DNA of 5,560 nucleotides from an uncultured Oscillospiraceae bacterium. GTDB taxonomy: Bacteria; Bacillota; Clostridia; Oscillospirales; Oscillospiraceae. A program made the translations under genes and the position numbers. The stretch lies in assembly GCA_900752285.1 (NCBI GenBank), contig CAADUW010000221.1:1-5560 (forward strand), written 5' to 3'. Positions 1 to 5,560 of this stretch are shown here, in pieces; the first letter of the stretch is position 1, and every line of letters begins with the position of its first letter. Below the pieces are notes generated by a model that was not told where the DNA came from, did not search any database, and saw only the letters and a list, made by a program, of their open reading frames with translations.

Positions 1-2
1 AC

Positions 3-1124
3 TTCACCCGTACCGACGCGGAGGGCTCCGTGATCGCAGCAGGCGGCACTCTGACCTTCAAGCCTGTAGACCCCAACTATGACTATACTGTCACCGTCAC
101 TGTCGGCGGCGGTGAGGCAACGACAGTTAGCCCGGACGAGGATGGCATCTACACCGTGCCCAATGTCAACGGCAATGTGTTTGTCTCCAGCACCAAGACC
201 GCCAAGAGTTTCAACGTCACTCTGGGCGCGGATACCACCGGTGCTGCGACTGCTACTTACCAGACTGACTACACCTTCAATCTGACCCCTGCGAATGGCT
301 ATGTCTACAAGATGGCTGTGACCATCGGCGACAAGGCATACACCGGCTTTACGGCCAAGGTAAATGACGACGGCACCACCACCTACACCATCCCCGGTGC
401 GGATGTGATCGGCAACATCGTCATCAACAGCAACAAGCAGGTCAAGCCGCTGGAAACCTACAAGGTCACCTTTGCAGGTACCGGCGCAGGTGATGCTACC
501 GGCGAGAGCACCGTCAAGGAAAACACCACCTACACCTTCACCGTGGACAAGAAGGACGGCTTCAAGTACACCTTCTCCGCCACCATGGGCGGCAAGACCG
601 TGACTGTCACTGAGGGAGCCGACAACACCTACACCATTGCCAAAGTCACCGGCGATCTGGTCATCACCATCGAGAAGAAATCCACTCTGACCATGGAGGT
701 AGCTGTTTCCGAGTATGTGCAGATGGATAACAAGACCGTGTTTCTGGTAACCGTGACCGGCACCCCCGAAGAGGGCAAGGCTTTTGCCTACGGCGATAAT
801 GTCATGTATAAGACTACCGCTTACGGTGAGAATGTGTACAGCTGGCTGGTGATTGTGGACAAGAATGAGGCATTCACTGTGGCTACGGCTGAGGCCAATA
901 TCACCAAGGCCAGCGCCACAGCCGAGGAAGTGAAGCAGAGCTATGATGTCAACGAGACAGGCGTTGTGGACATCAACGATGCGCAACTCACCTATGACAT
1001 CTACAGCGGCAAGTACACCGACTTCGAGAAAGTCTCTGTGCGGAAGTTCCTGCGCGCGGATGTGACCCTTGACAAGGCCGTCAACTCCACCGACGCCGTT
1101 GCGGTCGTCAAAAATTCCAAGTAA
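3..1124 (+). CDS. Secreted repeat protein with C-terminal dockerin-like domain (5' partial)
   Basis: This is the C-terminal 373 residues of a larger protein. The frame is open from base 3 to the TAA at 1122-1124, so the GTG at 30 is an internal Val codon and the true start lies upstream. The visible part begins with the end of one beta-rich repeat, then two clearer copies (about 83 and 75 residues) sharing a core of the type VTxxGxGxAT...TYTFTV...GY.Y...VTIGGK...TYTIP.V.G.IVI. A divergent beta-rich segment follows (nt about 684-920). The C-terminus has two 12-residue calcium-loop motifs, DVNETGVVDIND and DVTLDKAVNSTD, the duplicated pattern of type I dockerins. Dockerins bind cohesins on other surface proteins, so a role in cell-surface assembly or adhesion is inferred. 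Extreme Thr/Val/Gly content and lack of catalytic motifs argue against an enzyme in this part. The signal peptide is outside the window. A terminator-like hairpin follows directly. Confidence 0.85.
   Translation, partial: FTRTDAEGSVIAAGGTLTFKPVDPNYDYTVTVTVGGGEATTVSPDEDGIYTVPNVNGNVFVSSTKTAKSFNVTLGADTTGAATATYQTDYTFNLTPANGYVYKMAVTIGDKAYTGFTAKVNDDGTTTYTIPGADVIGNIVINSNKQVKPLETYKVTFAGTGAGDATGESTVKENTTYTFTVDKKDGFKYTFSATMGGKTVTVTEGADNTYTIAKVTGDLVITIEKKSTLTMEVAVSEYVQMDNKTVFLVTVTGTPEEGKAFAYGDNVMYKTTAYGENVYSWLVIVDKNEAFTVATAEANITKASATAEEVKQSYDVNETGVVDINDAQLTYDIYSGKYTDFEKVSVRKFLRADVTLDKAVNSTDAVAVVKNSK
207..680 (+). repeat. Tandem protein repeats, ~75-83 residues each
   Basis: Two consecutive copies are seen at 207-455 and 456-680, with the tail of a third copy at 3-206. 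Shared landmarks in each are an opening VT[LF] strand, an ATxxxT stretch, TYTF, G[YF].Y, a [VA]T[IM]G[DG]K strand, [TN]TYTI and a closing [IV]VI strand before a Lys. The copies are diverged at the DNA level, so they are old duplications and not recent slippage. Such beta-sandwich or B-repeat-like arrays act as stalks in Firmicutes surface proteins; this role is inferred. Confidence 0.75.
945..1094 (+). other. Dockerin-like domain with two calcium-loop motifs
   Basis: The first loop (945-980) has Asp, Asn, Asp and Asp at loop positions 1, 3, 9 and 12. The second loop (1059-1094) has Asp, Thr, Asp, Asn and Asp at positions 1, 3, 5, 9 and 12. Each loop precedes a helix (AQLTYDIY and AVAVV), and about 26 residues separate them, as in type I dockerins. 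The first loop has Thr at position 5 instead of Asp/Asn, so calcium affinity there may be lower. No cohesin is visible in the window. Confidence 0.7.
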
Positions 1125-1129
1125 ACCAA

Positions 1130-1184
1130 GGCGAATCCATAGCTTCCCCTCCCTTTTGGGAGGGGAGGCAATTCGCCATATTTT
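1130..1184 (+). terminator. Rho-independent terminator-like hairpin after the dockerin gene
   Basis: A 12-bp inner stem pairs 1142-1153 with 1158-1169 (one T-G wobble) around a TTTT loop; its arms are almost pure C/T and G/A. An outer 7-bp stem pairs GGCGAAT (1130-1136) with ATTCGCC (1171-1177), with a small asymmetric bulge between the two. ATATTTT follows at 1178-1184. It starts 5 bases after the stop codon, so it most likely ends the upstream transcript. The T-run is short and interrupted, so read-through is possible. The nested perfect outer arms also fit a small palindromic repeat element; testing that needs a genome-wide search. Confidence 0.6.
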
Positions 1185-1189
1185 GGGGC

Positions 1190-1226
1190 CTTACCATTGC
1201 CTCCTGTTTTAGGAGACGATGGTAAG
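1190..1226 (+). promoter_or_regulatory. Long imperfect inverted repeat in the leader of the DUF4430 gene
   Basis: Bases 1190-1205 pair with 1211-1226 around the 5-base loop GTTTT: 16 positions with one wobble and one mismatch. The right arm contains an AGGAG sequence and an in-frame ATG at 1219, so folding would hide that possible start, while the real ribosome site at 1245-1250 stays outside the stem. No T-run follows the right arm, so it is not a standard terminator on the + strand. It may be a 5' leader structure, an attenuator or an mRNA-stabilising element; the function is not known. Confidence 0.5.
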
Positions 1227-1244
1227 AATCCAAAACAAGCATTT

Positions 1245-1250
1245 GGAGGA
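1245..1250 (+). promoter_or_regulatory. Ribosome binding site GGAGGA that fixes the start at 1258
   Basis: GGAGGA lies 7 bases before the ATG at 1258. The upstream in-frame ATG at 1219 has AGGAGA only 2 bases away, too close for normal initiation, and sits in a hairpin. Starting at 1258 also gives a normal export signal (MKKHSGLYSAV... then a hydrophobic stretch), whereas 1219 would add 13 charged residues before it. Confidence 0.75.
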
Positions 1251-1257
1251 TACCCGT

Positions 1258-3189
1258 ATGAAAAAACATAGCGGCCTATATAGCGCCGTGAGTATTTTGC
1301 TGGTCATTGTGCTGGTGGCAGGGATCAGCCTCTCACTTCTTTCCTCCGGTCGGACAAGGCCGGAGAATCCCATCAGCACTCAGCCGGATCGGCTCCAGGC
1401 AGAGTCGCTGCAAGGCTCCGGCAGCACTGGCGGACAAAGCTCCGGCAAGGATAATACAGAGAATACGGATACTGCCCAGGACCCATCAGAGCCGCAGAAG
1501 CCTGATGAGCCGCAGAAACCTGATGAACCGCAGAAGCCCAATGAGCCACAGAAACCTGATGAGCCACAGAAACCCGATGACACCAAGCCGGATCCATCGG
1601 GCCCCACAGACCCCACGGATAACCCCGGCAAGGGCGACCAGGGCGGCTCCGAGTCAGACGATAACAAAGGCGGCTCCGAGGATTCCGGTGACCATGGCGA
1701 TGGCACCGGCGGAGACGACGGGGACCACGGCGGCAGCGGAGGTGACCACGGCAGCGGCGGTGAGGAGGATGATACCCCCCGCATTTATACGACACTGAAA
1801 ACCCAGCAGCTTACCAAGGCAGAGCTGCCCGACAGCAAGCTGACCTTTGTGGCCTATCCCCTGGGTAAGGGCGATCTGCATATCCGTGTCCGGCTGAAAA
1901 ATGAGACCAATTCCGGAAACGGATTGCTGCTTACTTCTCAGAATAACCAGGACTACGAGGCACAGCTGGATTTCAACGCAGATAACCTCTTTGTGCTGTC
2001 TCTTTATGATGGGGAGACCTTTCTGGGACTTGTTCAGTACCGGGTGGGCTATTACGCGAATCTTGCGGACGATACCCACCCGGCGGTGGGGGACTATCCA
2101 CCCTCCATCGTTACCAATCTGGACGGGGCCAGCCTGGACATGAGCTCCCAAACCTTCCCCTTGACGGTGATTGCCCGTGCCAACGCAGAGCTGGGAGCCG
2201 GTGTGATCTATTCCAATCAAATTCGGGTCACGCTGGACGGCAAAACCGTGGAAAAGAGCTACGGCGATTCTCAACCCACCTACGAGTTGTATTTCGATCC
2301 CCCTCAGTTGGGCGATGAAGAAACCCACATCGTCCGGGTGCTGGCCTGGGATGGTAACGGAAACTCCACCATGAAGGTCTACACCGTCACCTATCACCAG
2401 ATCAGTGAGGGCGACCCGGCAGGCTCGGTGGATGTGGTTCTGGATGCGACCACCATCGGCCTGGGCATTCTGGATACCGGTACGCTGGACATCGTGGAGG
2501 GCGAAACGGCGGCATCCGTGCTGCTGCGCTTCCTGCAGGAGCGCGGTTATGAGCCGGATTACCAGGGGTCCACCACTATGAACTTCTATCTGCGCCGGAT
2601 TAGCCGGGGCGACATTGCCTACCGTGCCAATGTCCCGGAGCATCTTTGGGAGCTGATCCTGCGGGACGGCATCACCACCAATGACAACTATGACCGGGAC
2701 AGCATCGGGGAGTTTGACTATACCCAAGGCTCCGGCTGGATGTACTCCATCAACGGCACCCTGTATGAGGGTACCGGCATGAGTGGCTACAAGGTCCGCA
2801 ACGGCATTACCATTTATGTGCGCTTCACCCTGTCCTACGGCAAGGACATCGGCGGCTACGATTCCACCGGAGGCGGCTACGGTTCACTGAGCAGCTACTG
2901 CGGCCTGTGGATCAACGGCAGCTACCAAGCCCTGGGCCACGACTTCGTGGAGACGGACCGTTTGGAACCCACCGAAACAGAGGATGGTTACATCCACTAT
3001 CGCTGCTCCAAGTGCCATGAGGAGAAAACAGATATTCTCCCGGCCACCGGCGGCGGAACGGAGCCAATAGAGCCTGCCCCTACGGAGCCCGGTCCCCACG
3101 GAACCGACGCCCACAGAGCCAACTTCCGAATAGGACCGGCTGATGCGGCGGAGGATGGGAAACGCTCTAACGGGATACGGGAACGGTAA
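1258..3189 (+). CDS. Exported DUF4430 (transcobalamin C-terminal-like) protein with Pro/Gly-rich linker; 3' end probably frameshifted
   Basis: The protein has 643 residues as read. Residues 1-~30 are a Lys-initiated hydrophobic segment without a lipobox or clear AxA site, so it is a signal peptide or uncleaved signal anchor. A hydrophilic linker follows: Ser/Gly/Thr-rich, then five EPQKPD repeats (78-107), then a His/Asp/Gly-rich stretch (145-172), typical of a wall-spanning stalk. Residues about 175-388 look like beta-sandwich, Ig-like region(s) (for example LTVIARANAE and HIVRVLAWDGNGNST). Residues about 391-524 match DUF4430, with VEGETAASVLLRFLQERGY and the hallmark GSGWMYSING (491-500). 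This family resembles the beta domain of transcobalamin/intrinsic factor. Residues 560-598 form a ribbon-like segment (GHDF...YRCSKCHEE) ending in LPATG, with no membrane segment after it. At 3094-3097 the frame appears to slip (separate entry); the corrected protein would have 624 residues. It probably forms an operon with the toroid gene 38 bases downstream. Ligand unknown. Confidence 0.85.
   Translation: MKKHSGLYSAVSILLVIVLVAGISLSLLSSGRTRPENPISTQPDRLQAESLQGSGSTGGQSSGKDNTENTDTAQDPSEPQKPDEPQKPDEPQKPNEPQKPDEPQKPDDTKPDPSGPTDPTDNPGKGDQGGSESDDNKGGSEDSGDHGDGTGGDDGDHGGSGGDHGSGGEEDDTPRIYTTLKTQQLTKAELPDSKLTFVAYPLGKGDLHIRVRLKNETNSGNGLLLTSQNNQDYEAQLDFNADNLFVLSLYDGETFLGLVQYRVGYYANLADDTHPAVGDYPPSIVTNLDGASLDMSSQTFPLTVIARANAELGAGVIYSNQIRVTLDGKTVEKSYGDSQPTYELYFDPPQLGDEETHIVRVLAWDGNGNSTMKVYTVTYHQISEGDPAGSVDVVLDATTIGLGILDTGTLDIVEGETAASVLLRFLQERGYEPDYQGSTTMNFYLRRISRGDIAYRANVPEHLWELILRDGITTNDNYDRDSIGEFDYTQGSGWMYSINGTLYEGTGMSGYKVRNGITIYVRFTLSYGKDIGGYDSTGGGYGSLSSYCGLWINGSYQALGHDFVETDRLEPTETEDGYIHYRCSKCHEEKTDILPATGGGTEPIEPAPTEPGPHGTDAHRANFRIGPADAAEDGKRSNGIRER
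1489..1578 (+). repeat. Five tandem 18-bp units encoding EPQKPD
   Basis: Five consecutive codon-phased 18-base units encode EPQKPD, EPQKPD, EPQKPN, EPQKPD and EPQKPD. Units differ at synonymous sites (ccg/cca, aag/aaa, cct/ccc), so the peptide is kept while the DNA drifts. This is a Pro/Lys/Asp spacer inside an extracellular linker. Copy number may vary between strains because the array is in phase. Confidence 0.9.
3094..3097 (+). other. Probable +1 frameshift site (CCCC) at the 3' end of the DUF4430 gene
   Basis: Up to this point the frame encodes a Pro/Thr/Glu tail (EPIEPAPTEPG). If one C of the CCCC is skipped, the same pattern continues as PTEPTPTEPTSE and stops at TAG 3131-3133. In the frame as read, the pattern is lost and an unrelated basic tail (HGTDAHRANF... 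ending GIRER) runs to 3189. The repeat-preserving frame is therefore probably ancestral, and the extra C is either a real mutation, a variable tract or a sequencing error. Confidence 0.6.
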
Positions 3190-3227
3190 AGTAGAAGGGC
3201 GTTGAAACGAACGATGGAGGATACTGC

Positions 3228-4352
3228 ATGAAAAGTGCAACACGAATATTAGCGGCACTTCTTTGTGTGCTGCTTCTGCTCCCAACGGTGGCCTTTGCGG
3301 AAGCACAGCCTTCTTTGGAAAAACAGATCGCACAGAGTGCGGAGGGAATGTCCGCTCTGGGCGGCAAGAAGGGTGAATTGCTGAAAGACCGGGAACTGTT
3401 TCCTGCAGGCGATTCCGTCTGCGATTGGCTGGCCATAGCTATGGCACTGTCCGGCACAAGGGAGAGCTATTCCGACTATTTGGCGGAACTGAAGGCCCAT
3501 GTGGAGGACGCATACGCCAAAAACGGATGCCTGGACCGCAACAAGGCCACGGAATACCACCGGATTTCTTTAACTGTGCTGGCACTGGGGGGCAACCCCA
3601 CCAACTTCGGCACGAAGCCCGACGGCTCGGCCATTGACCTGATCGCAGAGGGTACTTACAACTATGCCCGTGATCCGGGCGCTCAGGGCTTAAATGGCTG
3701 GATATGGGCGCTGCTGACCTTGGATACCGGGGACACAGAGGTCCCGGCAGACGCCCTGTATTCCCGGGAGGACATGGTAAATGCCATTTCCGTTGCTCAG
3801 GAGCCGGACGGCGGCTTCGGCCTGATCCCCGGAAAATCGGATGTGGACATCACCGCTATGGCGGTGCAGGCACTGGCCCCCTATCGGGACCAGCTGGAGA
3901 CCGAGATCGACGCAGCGCTTACTTATCTTTCCAGCCAGCTGACGGACACCTGCGGGTATATCGCCTACGGGGACGAGAACGCGGAAAGCACCGCCCAGGT
4001 CATCCTGGCCCTGTGTGCGCTGGGCATTGACCCGGAGACGGATAGCCGTTTTGTCAAGGGCGAGCACACCCTGCTGACGGAGCTTTCCCAGTTCCGGGAA
4101 GCGGACGGCACCTACCGCCATGTGCTGGAGGGCGCCGGCGACGGCCTGGCAACGGCCCAATCCGTCCTGGCCTTAGTGGCTGTGCAGCGTGTGCGGTCCG
4201 GGCAGCCGTGGGTGCTGCATTTTGACGGCACTCAAGCGCCCCGTGAGGCATTCGGCACAAATGGAATCATCATCTGCGCCGTGATCGGTGCGGTAGTCGT
4301 AATCGCCGCCGGTGCGATCTACATCATCGGCAGAAAGAGGAAAAAAGTATGA
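3228..4352 (+). CDS. Membrane-anchored extracellular alpha-alpha toroid protein (prenyltransferase/squalene-cyclase-type repeats)
   Basis: The protein has 374 residues; a GGAGG site at 3216-3220 supports the start. Residues 1-24 are a signal peptide with an AFA/EA cleavage site. Residues about 60-335 contain helical repeats of the toroid superfamily: CDWLAIAMALSG (from about 65), YHRISLTVLALGG, LNGWIWALLTLD, then DGGFG (194-198) with SDVDITAMAVQALA, CGYIAY (242-247) with ESTAQVILALCALG, and DGTYRH (from 293) with LATAQSVLALVAV. Residues about 346-367 are a membrane helix followed by RKRKK, so the toroid is displayed outside and anchored at its C-terminus. It is far shorter than squalene-hopene cyclases, has DVDIT in place of the catalytic DxDDT, and is exported, so a binding role is likelier than a cyclase. 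The same fold forms the cobalamin-binding N-terminal domain of transcobalamin/intrinsic factor, and the upstream gene has the C-terminal-type domain. Its stop overlaps the MoxR start (ATGA). Fold call is firm; ligand unknown. Confidence 0.85.
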   Translation: MKSATRILAALLCVLLLLPTVAFAEAQPSLEKQIAQSAEGMSALGGKKGELLKDRELFPAGDSVCDWLAIAMALSGTRESYSDYLAELKAHVEDAYAKNGCLDRNKATEYHRISLTVLALGGNPTNFGTKPDGSAIDLIAEGTYNYARDPGAQGLNGWIWALLTLDTGDTEVPADALYSREDMVNAISVAQEPDGGFGLIPGKSDVDITAMAVQALAPYRDQLETEIDAALTYLSSQLTDTCGYIAYGDENAESTAQVILALCALGIDPETDSRFVKGEHTLLTELSQFREADGTYRHVLEGAGDGLATAQSVLALVAVQRVRSGQPWVLHFDGTQAPREAFGTNGIIICAVIGAVVVIAAGAIYIIGRKRKKV

Positions 4353-5296
4353 ATAAGCTGACAGATCAAATTCAGGCAGAGGTCAACAAGGTCGTTTTGG
4401 GCAAGGAGGACATCGTCCGCAAGGTGCTGCTGGCCATCCTGGCACAGGGCCATGTGCTGCTGGAGGATGTCCCCGGCGTAGGCAAGACGACGCTGGCCAA
4501 GGCATTTTCCAAAACGCTAGGTCTGGACTCCAAGCGTGTCCAGTTCACCTCCGACACCCTGCCATCGGATATTATCGGGTTTTCCGTATTCGATAAGGCA
4601 GACGGCAAGCTGAAATATCAGTCCGGAGCCATTATGACCAATCTGCTGCTGGCGGACGAGATCAACCGCACCTCCAGCAAGACCCAATCCGCTCTGCTGG
4701 AGGCTATGGAGGAGTTGCAGGTCACCGTGGACGGCGTGACCCGGCCCCTGCCGAAGCCCTTTATCGTGCTGGCAACGGAAAACCCGGTGGGTTCTGCGGG
4801 TACGCAGATGCTGCCCGCATCCCAGCTGGACCGTTTCATGCTCCAACTGAGCATGGGCTATCCCAATCGGGCCAGCACGGCGGCACTGCTGAAGGATCGC
4901 CATCATGTGGACCCGCTCTCTGCCTGCCAGACAGTGACTTCCCCTGCCGAGCTGGAAAAGCTCATTGCAGAGGTCAGCAATATCCATGTGGCAGACCGAA
5001 TTTATGACTATATTGCAGAGCTGGTGGATCTGACCCGCTCCAACGCCTATGTGACCCTGGGTGTCAGTCCCCGTGGCGCTTTGGCTGTGACCCGTGCGGC
5101 CAAGGCCAACGCCTACTTAGAGGGCCGGGACTATGTGATCCCTGACGATGTGTGCGCCGTGTTCCCGGATGTGTGCGTCCACCGTCTGATCCTCAACTCC
5201 AAGGCGCGGCTCCAGGACTATACAGCGGCACTGATCCTGCAAAATGTACTTACCTCCGTCCAGAAGCCGGATGTCCGGGAATTTTCCAGCAAATGA
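4349..5296 (+). CDS. MoxR-family AAA+ ATPase
   Basis: The protein has 315 residues, the usual MoxR length, and is cytoplasmic. Motifs seen: Walker A DVPGVGKTT with Lys46; Walker B LLLADEINR with Asp103-Glu104; the TSSKTQSALLEAMEE helix (about 108-122); sensor 1 VLATENP with Asn145; the QLDRF arginine segment (159-163); and sensor 2 GVSPRG with Arg242. All catalytic residues are intact. MoxR ATPases act as chaperone-like machines that mature or activate partner complexes, usually encoded next to DUF58, VWA or transglutaminase proteins. Here the start overlaps the toroid gene stop and the stop overlaps the next start, both as ATGA, so the three genes are translationally coupled. An AGAGG at 4335-4339 can serve as a ribosome site. 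The substrate is probably the membrane or surface proteins of this operon, which is inference. The loop before QLDRF reads GTQMLPAS where many relatives have GTYPLPEA, a minor variation. Confidence 0.95.
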   Translation: MNKLTDQIQAEVNKVVLGKEDIVRKVLLAILAQGHVLLEDVPGVGKTTLAKAFSKTLGLDSKRVQFTSDTLPSDIIGFSVFDKADGKLKYQSGAIMTNLLLADEINRTSSKTQSALLEAMEELQVTVDGVTRPLPKPFIVLATENPVGSAGTQMLPASQLDRFMLQLSMGYPNRASTAALLKDRHHVDPLSACQTVTSPAELEKLIAEVSNIHVADRIYDYIAELVDLTRSNAYVTLGVSPRGALAVTRAAKANAYLEGRDYVIPDDVCAVFPDVCVHRLILNSKARLQDYTAALILQNVLTSVQKPDVREFSSK

Positions 5297-5560
5297 GAAA
5301 AACGATCTTAGGCAGCGCCCTGTGTTATCTGCTCCTGCTGCTGGCGTTGGCGGCGCTGCTTCTTACAAGCGGCTCCTTCTGGGCGCTGGCCGGACTTTGC
5401 TTGCTGCTCCTGCTGCCCCTGGCCTCCTGGGCGGTCAATTTCTATGTCCGCAGGCATCTGCAGGCGGACATTCTGACCCCGGCCACAGCGGCAAAACGCA
5501 CGGCAGTCAGCTGCCGGGTGCGTATCCGCAACGGAGCGTTTCTGCCCGTAATGCGCTATG
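5293..5560 (+). CDS. N-terminus of a membrane protein, probably DUF58 family (3' partial)
   Basis: An open frame starts at ATG 5293, overlapping the MoxR stop, and runs off the window after 89 codons. Residues 1-4 are basic (MRKT). Two hydrophobic helices follow (about 5-25 and 29-49), joined by a short LTSGSF turn; next come YVRRHL and then a beta-rich stretch (VSCRVRIRNGAFLPVMRY). Two N-terminal helices followed by a strand segment with a polar N..xLP turn is the usual opening of DUF58 proteins, which sit directly after moxR in many bacteria. The DUF58 core lies beyond the window, so the family call rests on this N-terminus and on position. There is no strong ribosome site, so translation probably depends on coupling to the ATPase gene. 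Function within the module is unknown; it may be the membrane partner of the ATPase. Confidence 0.75.
   Translation, partial: MRKTILGSALCYLLLLLALAALLLTSGSFWALAGLCLLLLLPLASWAVNFYVRRHLQADILTPATAAKRTAVSCRVRIRNGAFLPVMRY

Noticed and set aside
30..32. GTG at 30 as the start of the first gene
   Set aside because: The frame is open back to base 3 with matching repeat-like sequence and there is no ribosome site, so the gene continues upstream of the window.
1197..1229. Sigma-70-type promoter (TTGCCT with a TAAGAAT-like -10)
   Set aside because: Spacing is about 20 bases and the -10 match is poor; the bases are better explained by the inverted repeat.
1219..1257. ATG at 1219 as the start of the DUF4430 gene
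   Set aside because: The ribosome-site-like AGGAGA is only 2 bases away and the ATG lies in a hairpin. The ATG at 1258 has a well-placed GGAGGA and begins a normal export signal.
1125..1257. Cobalamin or other riboswitch before the DUF4430 gene
   Set aside because: No recognisable B12-box sequence is present and the region is filled by two simple hairpins; it is too short for a typical cobalamin riboswitch.
1489..1578. CRISPR-like array
   Set aside because: Units are contiguous 18-base codon-phased repeats without spacers, inside a coding sequence.
1654..2727. Long minus-strand open frame (357 codons) opposite the DUF4430 gene
   Set aside because: It lacks a ribosome site and recognisable domains, and lies wholly opposite a gene with clear export signal, linker and domain structure. 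It is a by-product of GC-rich codon use.
3037..3051. LPATG as a functional sortase anchor
   Set aside because: It matches LPxTG, but no hydrophobic segment and basic tail follow in either the read or the frameshift-corrected frame; it fits the end of the ribbon module.
3840..3860. Catalytic DxDD motif of a class II terpene cyclase
   Set aside because: The sequence is DVDIT, lacking the third Asp; the protein is exported, membrane-anchored and much shorter than such cyclases.

Overview
The window is a stretch of chromosome from a Gram-positive, moderately GC-rich anaerobe, most likely a gut clostridium of the Oscillospiraceae/Ruminococcaceae type. This is inferred from strong GGAGG ribosome sites, N-terminal signal or anchor segments followed by long Pro/Asp/Gly-rich wall-spanning linkers, a dockerin-like C-terminus and GC-favouring codon use. 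No species can be named from the sequence alone. All genes are on the + strand and are tightly packed.

Layout. (1) 3-1124: the 3' end of a large secreted surface protein with tandem ~75-83 aa beta-rich repeats and a C-terminal dockerin-like domain (two calcium-loop motifs). (2) 1125-1257: an intergenic region holding a strong terminator-like hairpin and a second long imperfect inverted repeat that covers a decoy ATG. (3) 1258-3189: an exported protein with an N-terminal hydrophobic segment, five EPQKPD repeats, a His/Asp/Gly-rich linker, Ig-like region(s), a DUF4430 (transcobalamin C-terminal-like) domain and a partial Cys/His ribbon. Its 3' end looks frameshifted at a C4 run. (4) 3228-4352: an exported alpha-alpha toroid protein (prenyltransferase/terpene-cyclase-type repeats) with a cleavable signal peptide and a C-terminal membrane anchor. 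(5) 4349-5296: a MoxR-family AAA+ ATPase with all key motifs. (6) 5293 to the window end: the N-terminus of a membrane protein that looks like the DUF58 partner normally found next to MoxR.

How they may work together. Genes 4, 5 and 6 are joined by 4-base ATGA overlaps and must form one translationally coupled operon; gene 3 lies just upstream and probably belongs to it. The most interesting point is that gene 3 (DUF4430) and gene 4 (helical toroid) together carry the two folds that are fused in animal transcobalamin/intrinsic factor, here split over two adjacent cell-surface proteins and linked to a MoxR-DUF58 module. This could be a surface ligand-capture system with a dedicated AAA+ chaperone. 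The ligand is unknown: nothing in the window, such as a cobalamin riboswitch or transporter, ties it to vitamin B12.
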